A DNA stretch of 16,525 nt from Thermoplasmata archaeon (GCA_021788795.1 JAJYKG010000017.1:1-16525), one strand, 5' to 3'; shown: positions 1 to 8,027, counted from the stretch's first letter. Made by a program: numbers and translations. Notes: a model not told the origin generated them from the letters alone.

Positions 1-792
1 TTCCGTCCCGGGACTCGGCTCCGGTTCTACCACCAGGGCGAGCCCGTGTCTGCGCGGGTCAGGAAGTACTCCGGCAAGACCTACCGTTTCGCGCTCGCGC
101 CTTCCCCGGAGGTCGACCGCCTGCGCCGCGGCGACATGGGCGTGTTCGATCTCGAGGACTTCACGGTCCGCGGCGGCCTCGTGCACGCTCGGCAGCTGGA
201 TGACCTAGCGGGCTCGTCCGTTTCCCTGGCCGCGATGGAGCGCGCTTGCCGCAATCGCCGCATGAACCTCCACGCCCTCCTGACGCGCGCCGAGGAAGAG
301 GGGTTCGTGGGGACGCTCGCGGCGATCGAGGACAAGGCGATCCCGCGGAACGCGTTCCTCGTGAACGTCGAGGCGAGCAAGGCGATTCCCGGCGTCGAGA
401 TCGGCGGCGGACCGGTCATCCGGGTGGGGGACCGCCGGAAGACGTTCGATCCGCAGGCGGAGAGCTTGCTCCTCGCCGCGCGCGAGAAGCTCCCGAAGTC
501 AAAGCCGGTCCAGCGGTGGCTCATGTCCGGGGGGACTTGTGAGGCCACTCCCTGGGGGCTCTATGGTTGGCGGGCGACGGGCGTGGCGATCCCCCTGGGC
601 AACTACCACAACCAGGGGGCTCGAAATCGCCTGGAGGCGGAGGTCGTCTCCGTGAAGGACCTGGCCACCGCGGTGGACCTGATCGAACTCGCGGCCCGCG
701 ACCCCTCGGCCTCCGGGCGGTGGGACGACCGCACCCGCCGGACCCTCGACGGCTACCTGCGGAAGTACGGCCGACGGCTGACGGTCGGATAG
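1..792 (+). CDS. Metallopeptidase of the M20/M42 type, C-terminal part (5' end outside window)
   Basis: The reading frame is open from base 1, so the true start lies upstream; the GTG at 46 is only an internal codon. The visible 263 residues carry a C-terminal block resembling the end of zinc-dependent aminopeptidases of the MH clan (M20/M28/M42): SGGTCEAT, then a Gly-Tyr/Trp-rich turn, then PLGNYHN, and a final helix beginning VVSVKDLATAVDLIEL. In these families a His in the last block binds metal, and the closing Val-Asp/Lys-Asp segment packs the dimer or lid domain. The His of NYHN fits that role. The usual Gly-Gly-Thr-Asp is Gly-Gly-Thr-Cys-Glu here, so substrate class cannot be given. 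The metal-binding Asp/Glu motifs of the N-terminal half are not visible. It ends at TAG (790-792), 45 bases before the next gene. A related amidohydrolase is the main alternative. Confidence 0.6.
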   Translation, partial: FRPGTRLRFYHQGEPVSARVRKYSGKTYRFALAPSPEVDRLRRGDMGVFDLEDFTVRGGLVHARQLDDLAGSSVSLAAMERACRNRRMNLHALLTRAEEEGFVGTLAAIEDKAIPRNAFLVNVEASKAIPGVEIGGGPVIRVGDRRKTFDPQAESLLLAAREKLPKSKPVQRWLMSGGTCEATPWGLYGWRATGVAIPLGNYHNQGARNRLEAEVVSVKDLATAVDLIELAARDPSASGRWDDRTRRTLDGYLRKYGRRLTVG

Positions 793-837
793 GCGGGACC
801 ACAAAGCCCTTCTAGGGAGCCCGCGAATGGCGGCCCG

Positions 838-2484
838 ATGGAGGGGGCTCCCGAACCCGCGCCGAAGCCGTCCCGGAGGCGGCGCGTCGTCCTGGTCCTG
901 ATCGTGGCCGCGGTCGTCGTCGCCGCGGGCTTCGTCGTGTGGTGGGCGTTCATCCGACCGCGGACGATCGCGGAGGTGTTCGCCTTCGACCACTTCCAGC
1001 CTGGCGCCTCCGTGACCGTCCAGGGGACGATCACCGGCATCGACCGCGAGAACACGAGCTACGGGCCCCGCGTGAGCCTGCAGCTCGACGGCAACACCCT
1101 GTGCGCCGGATCCGGGGACGTGTTCGGCGACCCGAACGCCACGTACCGTGTCGGCGAGACCTTCCAGACCATGCTCCACTTCCAATCCTACACGCTCAAC
1201 GGGGACCCTGCGGTCTCCGCCCCCGAACTCGCGTGCCCCTTCCCGCTCGGCTTCACGGGGATCGGGCACGTGATCGACGCCGTGGGCGTGATCGCGGGGC
1301 TCACCCTCGTTTACAACGGCACCGCGGCGGGCGGCTGGCAGGCGTACAGGTTTGTCGCGCGGAACGGGGCGGCGTACAACCCGGCCGTCCTCCCCGCGAC
1401 CCTGCGGGAGTCCCTGCCCGTCGGGGGGAACAACCCGGCCCTCCCTGCAGGGGGCACGGTGGACTCGGCGGCTCGTTGGAACACCCTCCTGTCCCTCCAG
1501 TACGTCGCCCTGGCCGGCCAGTTCTCGGCGTTCCCCAGCGTCGACCACATGGCCTCCCTGGCGAGCCCGTCCTCCGCGAACGGCACACTGCGGTTCATCG
1601 ATGCGGACCACAATGGCCTCGTGGACGACGGCGACCGGATCGACGTGCGGCTGCCGCCGACGGCCAGCGCGTCGACCTGGGACACGTACCTTCTCGAAGT
1701 CGGTAGCATGGGAAGTGCCGCGCCGACCTACGTCGCCGCGTCCCATTACATCGTGAACGGCCCGCAGGGCCCCCTCGAGACCCTTGCCACCTCGCGGCCC
1801 ACGCTCCTTGATTTCCGTTACGCCGGCACCCAACCGGGCCCGCCTCTCCGGTCCGCCATCCAAGCCGCCGGCTTGTCGTTCGGCTCGGCACCGGCCGTTT
1901 CCACGACCGAGTACGACCTGCTCCTGCCCAGCAACGGGACCACCCTTTCGGGGCCGTTGGCCGGTCTGCCCGCGGTCCCCGGGAGCGGCATCAGCCTCGC
2001 GTTCGCGGACCGGAACGGGGACGGGTTCGTGGACGCGGGCGACACGTTCACGCTGAGCGGGGTGGCGAACCACACGCGGGTCACTCTGACCCTGTCCGCG
2101 GGCGGGTTCACGGTCGCCTTCGTCGAGTGGATCGTCGGCTACGGGATGCCGGTGCCCTTCATCCCGAACTTCTCGTTCGCGGCCACGGGGAGCGGACCGT
2201 GGACGATCACCGCGACGGTTCCCACCTGGAGCCCGGAGCTCGCCTTCAACCGGACCGTGCGCGCGACCCTCTTGGAGAACGGCCGGGCCGTCCTCACGAA
2301 CGTCTCCCTCGCGAACGGGACCGTGGGAACCTTCGCGAACGGTACCCTCAGCTTCACGGACGCTGATGGCGACGGCACCCTGTCCACGGGGGACTTCTTC
2401 ACCCTGACCGGGAACCCGACCGCCCCGTACGAACTCGAGGTTTCCGTCCTCTTCCAGGAATGGACGCCTCCCGTGGACGTGTGA
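838..2484 (+). CDS. Membrane-anchored surface protein with three DxDxDG (dockerin/EF-hand-like) loops
   Basis: This 548-residue protein begins with a Pro-rich, Arg-rich cytoplasmic tip (RRRR at 14-17) and one hydrophobic segment at about 18-40, which fits an N-in signal anchor with the rest outside the cell. The outer part is rich in Thr, Ser, Gly and Asn-x-Ser/Thr sites, typical of archaeal surface proteins. A module recurs three times, each with a calcium-loop pattern followed by Gly-Asp-x-hydrophobic: DADHNGLVDDGD at 255-266, DRNGDGFVDAGD from 391, and DADGDGTLSTGD from 508. These resemble dockerin or EF-hand loops and probably bind Ca2+. Residues 50-130 look like a small beta domain. No catalytic motif was recognised. 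The ATG at 838 is the only start that keeps the anchor; a weak AT-rich patch (811-816) sits about 25 bases upstream, and no ribosome site is visible. Confidence 0.7.
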   Translation: MEGAPEPAPKPSRRRRVVLVLIVAAVVVAAGFVVWWAFIRPRTIAEVFAFDHFQPGASVTVQGTITGIDRENTSYGPRVSLQLDGNTLCAGSGDVFGDPNATYRVGETFQTMLHFQSYTLNGDPAVSAPELACPFPLGFTGIGHVIDAVGVIAGLTLVYNGTAAGGWQAYRFVARNGAAYNPAVLPATLRESLPVGGNNPALPAGGTVDSAARWNTLLSLQYVALAGQFSAFPSVDHMASLASPSSANGTLRFIDADHNGLVDDGDRIDVRLPPTASASTWDTYLLEVGSMGSAAPTYVAASHYIVNGPQGPLETLATSRPTLLDFRYAGTQPGPPLRSAIQAAGLSFGSAPAVSTTEYDLLLPSNGTTLSGPLAGLPAVPGSGISLAFADRNGDGFVDAGDTFTLSGVANHTRVTLTLSAGGFTVAFVEWIVGYGMPVPFIPNFSFAATGSGPWTITATVPTWSPELAFNRTVRATLLENGRAVLTNVSLANGTVGTFANGTLSFTDADGDGTLSTGDFFTLTGNPTAPYELEVSVLFQEWTPPVDV

Positions 2485-2513
2485 CGCCCGCGACGGGCGG
2501 CGGGGCGTGGAGA

Positions 2514-2523
2514 GTTCTTTAAC
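2514..2523 (+). promoter_or_regulatory. TATA-like box for queC
   Basis: GTTCTTTAAC is an AT-rich island in very GC-rich sequence, centred about 25 bases before the GTG at 2544. That is the distance expected between an archaeal TATA box and the transcription start, so queC is probably leaderless. No ribosome site precedes the GTG. Confidence 0.5.
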
Positions 2524-2541
2524 CCGCCACGGGATGGCGGG
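2523..2541 (+). repeat. Inverted repeat between TATA box and queC start
   Basis: CCCGCCA and TGGCGGG form a perfect 7-base inverted repeat around a 5-base loop. It lies between the TATA-like box and the GTG start of queC. If transcription begins at 2544 it would be a protein-binding operator rather than an RNA hairpin. In sequence this GC-rich, a chance occurrence is possible. Confidence 0.3.
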
Positions 2542-2543
2542 GC

Positions 2544-3248
2544 GTGGCCCCGCGCGCAGTCGTCCTCCTGAGCGGCGGCATGGACTCGGCCACCGCCCTC
2601 GCGATCGCCCTCCAAGAGGGCTTCGAGGTCACCGCGCTGAGCGTCGACTACGGCCAACGCCACCGGAAAGAACTCGATTCTGCGCGGAAGGTCGCGAAGC
2701 ACTTTGGCGTGAGGGACCACCGCGTGGTCTCGCTGGACCTTACGGCGATTGGCGGCTCCGCTCTCACGGACAAGAAGATCCCCGTGCCTGAGCAACGCCG
2801 CCTCGAGGAGATCGGCCAGGCCATCCCAGCGACCTACGTGCCTGCGAGGAACACCATTCTCCTTGGCTACGCTCTCGGGCTCGCGGAGGCCACCGGTGCG
2901 AAGGCCATCTACATCGCGGCGAACCAAATCGATTACTCGGGCTACCCTGATTGCCGCCCCGAGTTCTACAAGGCCTTCCAGGAGGTCGCCCGCCTGGGCA
3001 CGCAGCGCGGGGTGGAGGGCGACATCATCGAGATCCGGACGCCACTCCTCGCCATGTCCAAGGCGGACATCGTGCGAAAGGGCGAGGAGCTCGGCGTGCC
3101 GTGGGCCCTCACGTGGTCGTGCTACCAGGGCGAGGAGAAGGCCTGCGGCGTCTGCGATGCGTGCCAGTTGCGGCTCAAGGGCTTCCGCGAGGCGGGCGTG
3201 AAGGACCCGCTGCCCTACGCCCGGAGGCCCCGGGTGACGAATGCTTAA
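2544..3248 (+). CDS. queC: 7-cyano-7-deazaguanine synthase QueC
   Basis: QueC converts 7-carboxy-7-deazaguanine to preQ0 with ATP and ammonia, the precursor of archaeosine in archaeal tRNA (or of queuosine in bacteria). The 234-residue protein has the usual family length. The PP-loop SGGMDS is at 10-15 and binds ATP. The C-terminal zinc-binding cysteine cluster is complete: WSCYQGEEKACGVCDAC, giving Cys-x7-Cys-x2-Cys-x2-Cys. Further family blocks are present: SVDYGQRH, VPARNT and a region reading NQIDYSGYPDCRPEFY. The start is GTG, chosen because Ala-Pro-Arg then directly begins the first beta strand before the PP-loop and because a TATA-like box lies 25 bases upstream. queE follows 32 bases later. 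The other pathway genes (queD, folE-type, tgtA) are not in the window. Confidence 0.96.
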   Translation: MAPRAVVLLSGGMDSATALAIALQEGFEVTALSVDYGQRHRKELDSARKVAKHFGVRDHRVVSLDLTAIGGSALTDKKIPVPEQRRLEEIGQAIPATYVPARNTILLGYALGLAEATGAKAIYIAANQIDYSGYPDCRPEFYKAFQEVARLGTQRGVEGDIIEIRTPLLAMSKADIVRKGEELGVPWALTWSCYQGEEKACGVCDACQLRLKGFREAGVKDPLPYARRPRVTNA

Positions 3249-3280
3249 TTAGTAGCCGCGCGGCCATATCCGAGGGGACC

Positions 3281-4030
3281 GTGCACCACGAGGCCGTTGT
3301 CGGCAACCAACCCGGGGAGACGTTCCTCCTCAACGAGTGCTACGCCTCGATCCAGGGCGAGAGCAGCCTCGTCGGCACGCCGACCGTCTTCGTGCGCCTG
3401 TACTCATGCAACCTGCGGTGCGCCTGGTGCGACTCCGTGTACGCCGTCGAGGGCGGCGACTACGAGGAGGTCCCCGTTGCCGACGTGGTCGAGCGGGTGC
3501 GGCAGCTGACCGCGGGCGACGGCCGGCGGGGCGGCATCAGCCATGTCTGCTGGACCGGCGGCGAGCCGCTGCTCCAGTGGCGCTCCGTGGCCAGGGCGAT
3601 CGAGGCCCTTCCGGCGCACTTCGTCCACTCCATGGAGACGGACGGCGAGGTGGACCTCGGCCCCTTCGACGCGGCGATGGCGTCGCAGCGGGCGGACGGC
3701 CGCGTGCGGTACATCATGGACATCAAGTGCCCCGGCTCTGCCATGGTCGCGAAGAAGGCGTACGAGAACCTCCGCTTCCTCCGGCCGGTCGACGAGGTCA
3801 AGTTCGTCCTCCTCGACCGCGCAGACTACGAGTTCGCGCGCGACGTCGTCCGGCGGAACGAAATCCCGGCGGCGACAATCCTCTTCTCGCCGGTCAATCC
3901 GGCGAACCGCGTGAACCGGGGGCTCGACGCGACCGAGCTCGCGGGATGGATCCTCGAGGACCGCCTCGACGTGCGGCTGCAACCCCAGATCCACAAGTTC
4001 CTCTGGCCCGGCCAGGAGCGCGGCGTCTGA
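3281..4030 (+). CDS. queE: 7-carboxy-7-deazaguanine synthase QueE (radical SAM)
   Basis: QueE is a radical SAM enzyme that contracts the ring of 6-carboxytetrahydropterin to 7-carboxy-7-deazaguanine, the substrate of QueC. From the GTG at 3281 the protein has 249 residues. The N-terminal block SIQGES followed by GTPTVFVRL and CNLRCAWCD is the QueE signature; Cys43, Cys47 and Cys50 form the CxxxCxxC motif for the 4Fe-4S cluster. Later SAM-binding elements are visible: CWTGGEP, METDG and MDIKCPGS. The frame stays open far upstream inside queC, but that part is not coding. GTG 3281 is chosen because GAGGGG lies just before it and the family N-terminus follows; an AT-rich stretch (TTAATTAG, about 3245-3252) may be a TATA box for an extra promoter. 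queC and queE together suggest local synthesis of preQ0. Confidence 0.94.
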   Translation: MHHEAVVGNQPGETFLLNECYASIQGESSLVGTPTVFVRLYSCNLRCAWCDSVYAVEGGDYEEVPVADVVERVRQLTAGDGRRGGISHVCWTGGEPLLQWRSVARAIEALPAHFVHSMETDGEVDLGPFDAAMASQRADGRVRYIMDIKCPGSAMVAKKAYENLRFLRPVDEVKFVLLDRADYEFARDVVRRNEIPAATILFSPVNPANRVNRGLDATELAGWILEDRLDVRLQPQIHKFLWPGQERGV

Positions 4031-4043
4031 CGCCGCCCCGGGG

Positions 4044-4055
4044 AATACTTCATAT
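4044..4055 (+). promoter_or_regulatory. TATA-like box for archease
   Basis: AATACTTCATAT is the only AT-rich patch in the queE-archease gap and is centred about 28 bases before the GTG at 4078. This spacing suits a leaderless transcript starting at or next to that codon and argues against the in-frame GTG at 4060. Confidence 0.45.
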
Positions 4056-4077
4056 CGCGGTGCCCTTTGGCTCTCTC

Positions 4078-4482
4078 GTGCGCTACGAGGAGATCGAGCA
4101 CACCGCGGACGTGGGCATCCGCGCGTACGGCACGACGGCTTCGGAGCTCTTCGCAGCCGCGGCCGAGGGCATGTTCAGCCTGATCGCGAATCCTGCCAAG
4201 GTCCGGCCCACCGGCGAAGTCGAAATCACGCTCGCCGCGGAGGACCTGCCGCGGCTCCTCGTCGCGTGGCTCTCCGAGCTCCTGTTCCTGCACGAGACGC
4301 AGAAGCTTCTCTTCGCCACGTTCGACGTGCGGGTGCGGGGCGCCTCCCTGGACGCGCACGTGCGTGGCGAGAAGATCGACAAGCGCCGGCACGAGCTCAA
4401 GCTCGCGATCAAGGCGGTCACGTACCACCGCCTCTCGGTGGACGTGGAGAAGGGCGTGGCGGAGGACATCTTCGACGCGTAG
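4078..4482 (+). CDS. Archease (RtcB tRNA-ligase cofactor)
   Basis: Archease helps the RtcB RNA ligase form its guanylated intermediate and turn over during tRNA splicing or RNA repair. The 134-residue product has family length. It opens with RYEEIEHTADVGIRAYG, the hallmark archease start; the Asp after HTA is a conserved metal-site residue. The middle ELLFLHETQKLL and the end VDVEKGVAEDIFDA also fit. The reading frame runs open far upstream inside queE, but only the stretch from GTG 4078 resembles the family, and a TATA-like box stands about 28 bases before it. The stop TAG (4480-4482) overlaps the ribosome site of the next gene, so archease and the HAD gene are likely one transcript. rtcB is not in the window. 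Confidence 0.93.
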   Translation: MRYEEIEHTADVGIRAYGTTASELFAAAAEGMFSLIANPAKVRPTGEVEITLAAEDLPRLLVAWLSELLFLHETQKLLFATFDVRVRGASLDAHVRGEKIDKRRHELKLAIKAVTYHRLSVDVEKGVAEDIFDA

Positions 4483-4490
4483 GTGGGACG

Positions 4491-5252
4491 ATGATCAAGG
4501 GCGTGACCTTCGACTGGTGGCACACGATCGCGGAGACGCCGTGGCCCGACTTCGACGCCCACATGCGGAAGATCCGGGTCGAGCGCATCCGGGAGGCGTT
4601 CTCGGACCGCGGCCTCGTGGTCGAGGCGGACGTCCTGTACCGGGCGTACGACCGCCACACGGAGCTCCTGATCGCGAAGTGGAAGCAGCGCGTCGACCTC
4701 AACGGCGAGGAGCAGCTTCGCGCCTTCCTGGAGCTCGCCGGACTCGACGCCGCGGACGCGGATCTCCTCGACGCCCTCGCGGCCTCCTTCGGGGACGCGA
4801 TCCGCTCCAAGCTCCCGGTCCTCTACCCGCACGTCTCCGCCGTGCTCGCCTCGCTGAAGCGGTCGGGATACAAGGTCGGGCTCATCTCGAATACGGGCCG
4901 GACCTGGGGACGCTTCCTTCGGCCCATCCAGGACGACCTCGGGATCGGGAAGTACTTCGACGACCGCGTCTTCTCCGACGAAATCGGCGTGCGGAAGCCC
5001 GAGGCCGCGATCTTCGAGGCGGCCCTGGAGCACCTCGGCCTCCGACCCGGGGAGGTCGTCCACGTGGGCGACGACCTCGAGGCGGACGTCGGGGGATCGA
5101 GGGCCCTGGGCCTGCGGGCGGTGTGGTTCGACGTCGGCCATGACTCGGAGCATGCGGTCCATGATCCGTCCGCCCCCGGCACGGCGCTGCCGGACGCGGC
5201 GATCCACGACCACCGCGAGCTCCTCGGCGTCCTGGACCGGTGGCGGCCATGA
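4491..5252 (+). CDS. HAD-superfamily hydrolase
   Basis: This is a 253-residue haloacid-dehalogenase-fold protein with a C1-type helical cap at about 18-95. Motif I is FDWWHT: Asp8 is the expected nucleophile, but the second Asp normal in phosphatases (position +2) is Trp10. Motif II is the Ser of LISNTG, motif III the Lys of GVRKPE, and motif IV is VGDDLEADV with the Mg2+ aspartates. The missing +2 acid is seen in dehalogenases (Tyr there) and in some FDxW HAD proteins, so an ordinary phosphatase role is not assured. The start ATG is preceded by AGGTGGGA, which overlaps the archease stop. The stop TGA overlaps the next ATG (ATGA at 5249-5252), so the decarboxylase gene is probably translationally coupled. 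The substrate is unknown. Confidence 0.85.
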   Translation: MIKGVTFDWWHTIAETPWPDFDAHMRKIRVERIREAFSDRGLVVEADVLYRAYDRHTELLIAKWKQRVDLNGEEQLRAFLELAGLDAADADLLDALAASFGDAIRSKLPVLYPHVSAVLASLKRSGYKVGLISNTGRTWGRFLRPIQDDLGIGKYFDDRVFSDEIGVRKPEAAIFEAALEHLGLRPGEVVHVGDDLEADVGGSRALGLRAVWFDVGHDSEHAVHDPSAPGTALPDAAIHDHRELLGVLDRWRP

Positions 5253-6208
5253 AGGCCACCGCGGTCGCCCACCCCATCCAGGGGCTCATCAAGTACCACG
5301 GCCTCGCCGACCCCGTCCTCCGTCTCCCCTTCCATGACTCCATCAGCGTGTGCACCGCGCCCCTCACGACGCGCACGACGATCGAGTTCGGGGACTTCCC
5401 GCGAGACACCGCGACCATCGACGACCACGACATCTCCGCGCGGGAGATGGAACGGATCCTGGCGGTCGTCGACCCGATCCGGGCGCGGGCCGGCATCCCG
5501 CAGCGCTTCCGGATGGCGTCCGTGAACGACTTCCCCTCGAATGTGGGCCTGGGGGCGAGCGCGTCCGGGTTCGCGGCCCTCGCCCTGGCCGCGTGCCGCG
5601 CCGCCGGCCTCGAGGCCGACGCGCAGCAGGTCTCCATCTTCGCGCGCCGCGGCGCCGGGTCCGCCACGCGCGCGGTCACGGGAGGCTTCAGCAAGTGGAA
5701 GATGGGCCTGAGCGACGAGGACTCCTACGCCACCGAGCTCGCAGGCGAGGACCTGCAGATGGACATCATCGTCGCCCTCATCCCGGCGTTCAAGCAGACG
5801 GAGGACGCGCACCGGGAGGCGCTGACCTCGCCGTTCTTCCACGCGCGCCTCGCGGAGATGCCGCGGCTCATCGCAGAGATGGAACTCGCCATCCGGAAAC
5901 GCGACGTGGGCGCGATCTGCGCCCTCGCGGAGCGGGACACCCTCATGCTCCACGGGATCACGATGACGGGCAGCGCGGAGATGGTCCTCTGGCAGCCCGA
6001 GACGCTCCGGGTCATCCTCGCGGTGCGCAAGATGCGCGAGGCCGGCATCCCCGCCTTCTTCTCCATCGACACCGGGGCCACGGTCTACGTGAACACGCTG
6101 CCGGGCCGCGGGCCGGACGTCCAGCCGCACATCGAGGAGCTCGGCATCCGCACGATCCCGTGCCGCGTCGGCGGCCCCGCGCACGTCGTCGGGGACGCGC
6201 TCTTCTAG
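5249..6208 (+). CDS. Archaeal mevalonate-(di)phosphate decarboxylase family protein
   Basis: This 319-residue GHMP-fold protein belongs to the diphosphomevalonate decarboxylase family of isoprenoid synthesis. It begins with HPIQGLIKYHG, a form I associate with archaeal phosphomevalonate or bisphosphomevalonate decarboxylases rather than the IKYWGK form of bacterial and eukaryotic enzymes. The catalytic trio appears complete: Lys15, Arg141 (SATRAVTGGF) and Asp274 (SIDTGATVYV). The GHMP phosphate loop is PSNVGLGASASG at 96-107. Thermoplasma uses mevalonate 3-kinase and a bisphosphate decarboxylase, whereas haloarchaea use a phosphomevalonate decarboxylase; sequence alone does not tell which applies. 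An in-frame GTG at 5240 exists, but ATG 5249 is preferred because it forms the ATGA overlap with the HAD gene. The gene ends 19 bases from the convergent Ig-repeat gene. Confidence 0.88.
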   Translation: MKATAVAHPIQGLIKYHGLADPVLRLPFHDSISVCTAPLTTRTTIEFGDFPRDTATIDDHDISAREMERILAVVDPIRARAGIPQRFRMASVNDFPSNVGLGASASGFAALALAACRAAGLEADAQQVSIFARRGAGSATRAVTGGFSKWKMGLSDEDSYATELAGEDLQMDIIVALIPAFKQTEDAHREALTSPFFHARLAEMPRLIAEMELAIRKRDVGAICALAERDTLMLHGITMTGSAEMVLWQPETLRVILAVRKMREAGIPAFFSIDTGATVYVNTLPGRGPDVQPHIEELGIRTIPCRVGGPAHVVGDALF

Positions 6209-6227
6209 GACGGGGCGGCCCGCGCGC

Positions 6228-7892
6228 TCAAGGCTTCTTCAGGCTCCTCCGGGCGAGCTCCGCGATCACGCGACGGTCCTGGCGCAGGCAGCGGGAGGTC
6301 CGCTGGTAGAGGGCGAGGATCACCGCGGTGAATACGAGCACGATTCCGACCAAAGAGAACCGCAGGAGGGCCGAGAGCTCGTCGAGGCTCTGCTGGTTCG
6401 CCGAGGTGCCGTTCTCGAGCCCGGGAACGGGCGAGTAGTACGTCAGGTGGAGGACGATCGGCGTCGCTTGGTTCCCCGCGGCGTCGACCGCGGACACGAC
6501 AACCGTGTTCGCGCCGGGCCGGAGGCTGATGATGGCCCGCCAGTGGCCCGCGGCGTCCGGACGGATCATCTCGCTGTCCACGAGGACGGTGGCGTTCACG
6601 TCGTTGACCGTCCCGTTGAGGACGACCACGGACTCCTCCGTCTCGAGCCCGTCCGGCGGGTTGGAGACCGTGACCACCGGCGGCGTCGTCTCGACCCGCA
6701 CCGCGGCCCGCACGGTGGTCACGTGCCCCGCCGCGTCCACCGCCACGACGACGATCGGGTCGAGCCCTTCCGGGAGCGTGAGGGTCGTCGAGAAGGACCC
6801 GTCCGCCGCGACCGTCACGGGATTCCCGTTCACGAGGAGCGCGCCGAGCAACGTGTCCGTGACCGTCCCCGCGACGACGACCCGGTCGCGGTTCGTCAGG
6901 CTGTACGCCGGCGACGTGAGGACCACCTGCGGCGCGTCGGAGTCCACGAACACTGCGATCCCGGTGTAGTTCACGTTCCCGACCTGGTCCGCCGCGGCGA
7001 TCTCGAGGATGTTGAGGCCCTCCGGGAGCGCGAGGACCACGCTCCACGTCCCGTTCGGCGCCACGACGACGCTGAAGCCGTTCACGGTCACGAAGGCGCC
7101 GAACTCGGAGAGGCCGGAGACGCGCACGAGGTCCGTCGGGGACACGGAGAGGTTCGCGGGCGTGAGGACGACGAGCGGCGGGGGCACCGTGTCGCTGAGA
7201 ATCTTCACGACGTCCACCGCGAGGTTCCCGAAACGGTCCGTGGCGTTCACGAAGATCAGGTTGCCTCCCTCGGCCAGGGACACCGGGACGGTGAAGGAGC
7301 CGTCCGCCGCCGCGACCGCGGAGTTCTGGAAGCCTCGGGGCAGGACCGTGGCCGTCACCGTGATGGGCGCCGCGCCCGCGAAGTACGGGGAGGCGAGCAG
7401 CGCGGTCCCCTGGACGAGCACGGACGACGTCGGCACGGCGGGATACGCCGGCGCGGTCACGAGCAGGATGGGCGGCGTCGTGTCCACGGTGAAGGTCCAC
7501 TGCACCGAGCCGGCCAGGCCGAGCGCGTTCTCCACGGTGACGTTGGCCAAGTGCGGCCCGTTCCGGAGTTCGAGCGCGAAGGGCAGGACGAAGGCGCTCT
7601 GGTTGAACGTCCCCGCGCTGGAGAGGTTCATGCCGTCCAGGAAGAGGTAGACCGCCACGACGGGGGCCGACCCAGCCGTGTAGGTCACGACGACCACCGG
7701 GGTCGTCGTGTTGATCAGGTCCCCGTTCCAGGGCGTCACGTTCGCGATGGACGGCGCGCCCCCCGCCTCCGCGCGCACCGGCTCGGGGGCCGGTGGACGG
7801 CCCGGCGTGGACGTGGTGCCCGCGAGGGCCGCGGACACGATCAACAGGATCGCTGCGAAGACAACCGCGCGTCGGTGGGTCAGGGGCGCCAT
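6228..7892 (-). CDS. Secreted Ig-like repeat protein with C-terminal membrane anchor
   Basis: The 554-residue product starts with a short Arg pair and a hydrophobic segment (about 9-24) ending in Ala-Leu-Ala-Gly, a signal peptide. The body is a chain of about five beta-rich modules, each close to 85-90 residues, separated by linkers such as DTTPP, DTVPP, DSDAP and ETTPP. Modules repeat the phrases DGSF or NGTW followed by LPEG and VDAAGN, as in bacterial Ig-like and glucodextranase-B-like domains. Near the C-terminus LVGIVLVFTAVILALY (about 510-526) is a transmembrane segment, followed by an Arg/Lys-rich cytoplasmic tail of about 27 residues. It is therefore a cell-surface stalk protein, probably glycosylated (many Asn-x-Ser/Thr). 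No enzyme domain is seen. A TATA-like box lies about 80 bases upstream and GAGGGAT precedes the ATG. Confidence 0.8.
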   Translation of the reverse strand: MAPLTHRRAVVFAAILLIVSAALAGTTSTPGRPPAPEPVRAEAGGAPSIANVTPWNGDLINTTTPVVVVTYTAGSAPVVAVYLFLDGMNLSSAGTFNQSAFVLPFALELRNGPHLANVTVENALGLAGSVQWTFTVDTTPPILLVTAPAYPAVPTSSVLVQGTALLASPYFAGAAPITVTATVLPRGFQNSAVAAADGSFTVPVSLAEGGNLIFVNATDRFGNLAVDVVKILSDTVPPPLVVLTPANLSVSPTDLVRVSGLSEFGAFVTVNGFSVVVAPNGTWSVVLALPEGLNILEIAAADQVGNVNYTGIAVFVDSDAPQVVLTSPAYSLTNRDRVVVAGTVTDTLLGALLVNGNPVTVAADGSFSTTLTLPEGLDPIVVVAVDAAGHVTTVRAAVRVETTPPVVTVSNPPDGLETEESVVVLNGTVNDVNATVLVDSEMIRPDAAGHWRAIISLRPGANTVVVSAVDAAGNQATPIVLHLTYYSPVPGLENGTSANQQSLDELSALLRFSLVGIVLVFTAVILALYQRTSRCLRQDRRVIAELARRSLKKP

Positions 7893-7968
7893 GGCGGATC
7901 CCTCGGGAGGGAAAGAGCCGCGAGAAGGCGACCCTCCCCCGGGCGGGACGTCGGTACGCCGCGACCCC

Positions 7969-7977
7969 GATATAAAT
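7969..7977 (-). promoter_or_regulatory. TATA box for the Ig-repeat gene
   Basis: Read on the minus strand this is ATTTATATC, the clearest TATA box in the first half of the window. Transcription would begin near 7946, giving a leader of about 54 bases before the ATG at 7892. It also separates this gene from the M16 pair upstream on the same strand. Confidence 0.6.
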
Positions 7978-8027
7978 GATGAGACCGTACGCAGCGGGAC
8001 GCGTCCCGGGAATCGCCGCCGGGGGGC

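Noticed and set aside
499..2073. 524-codon minus-strand frame opposite the surface-protein gene
   Set aside because: Arg/Gly/Val/His-rich shadow of the plus-strand gene, which has the anchor and calcium loops.
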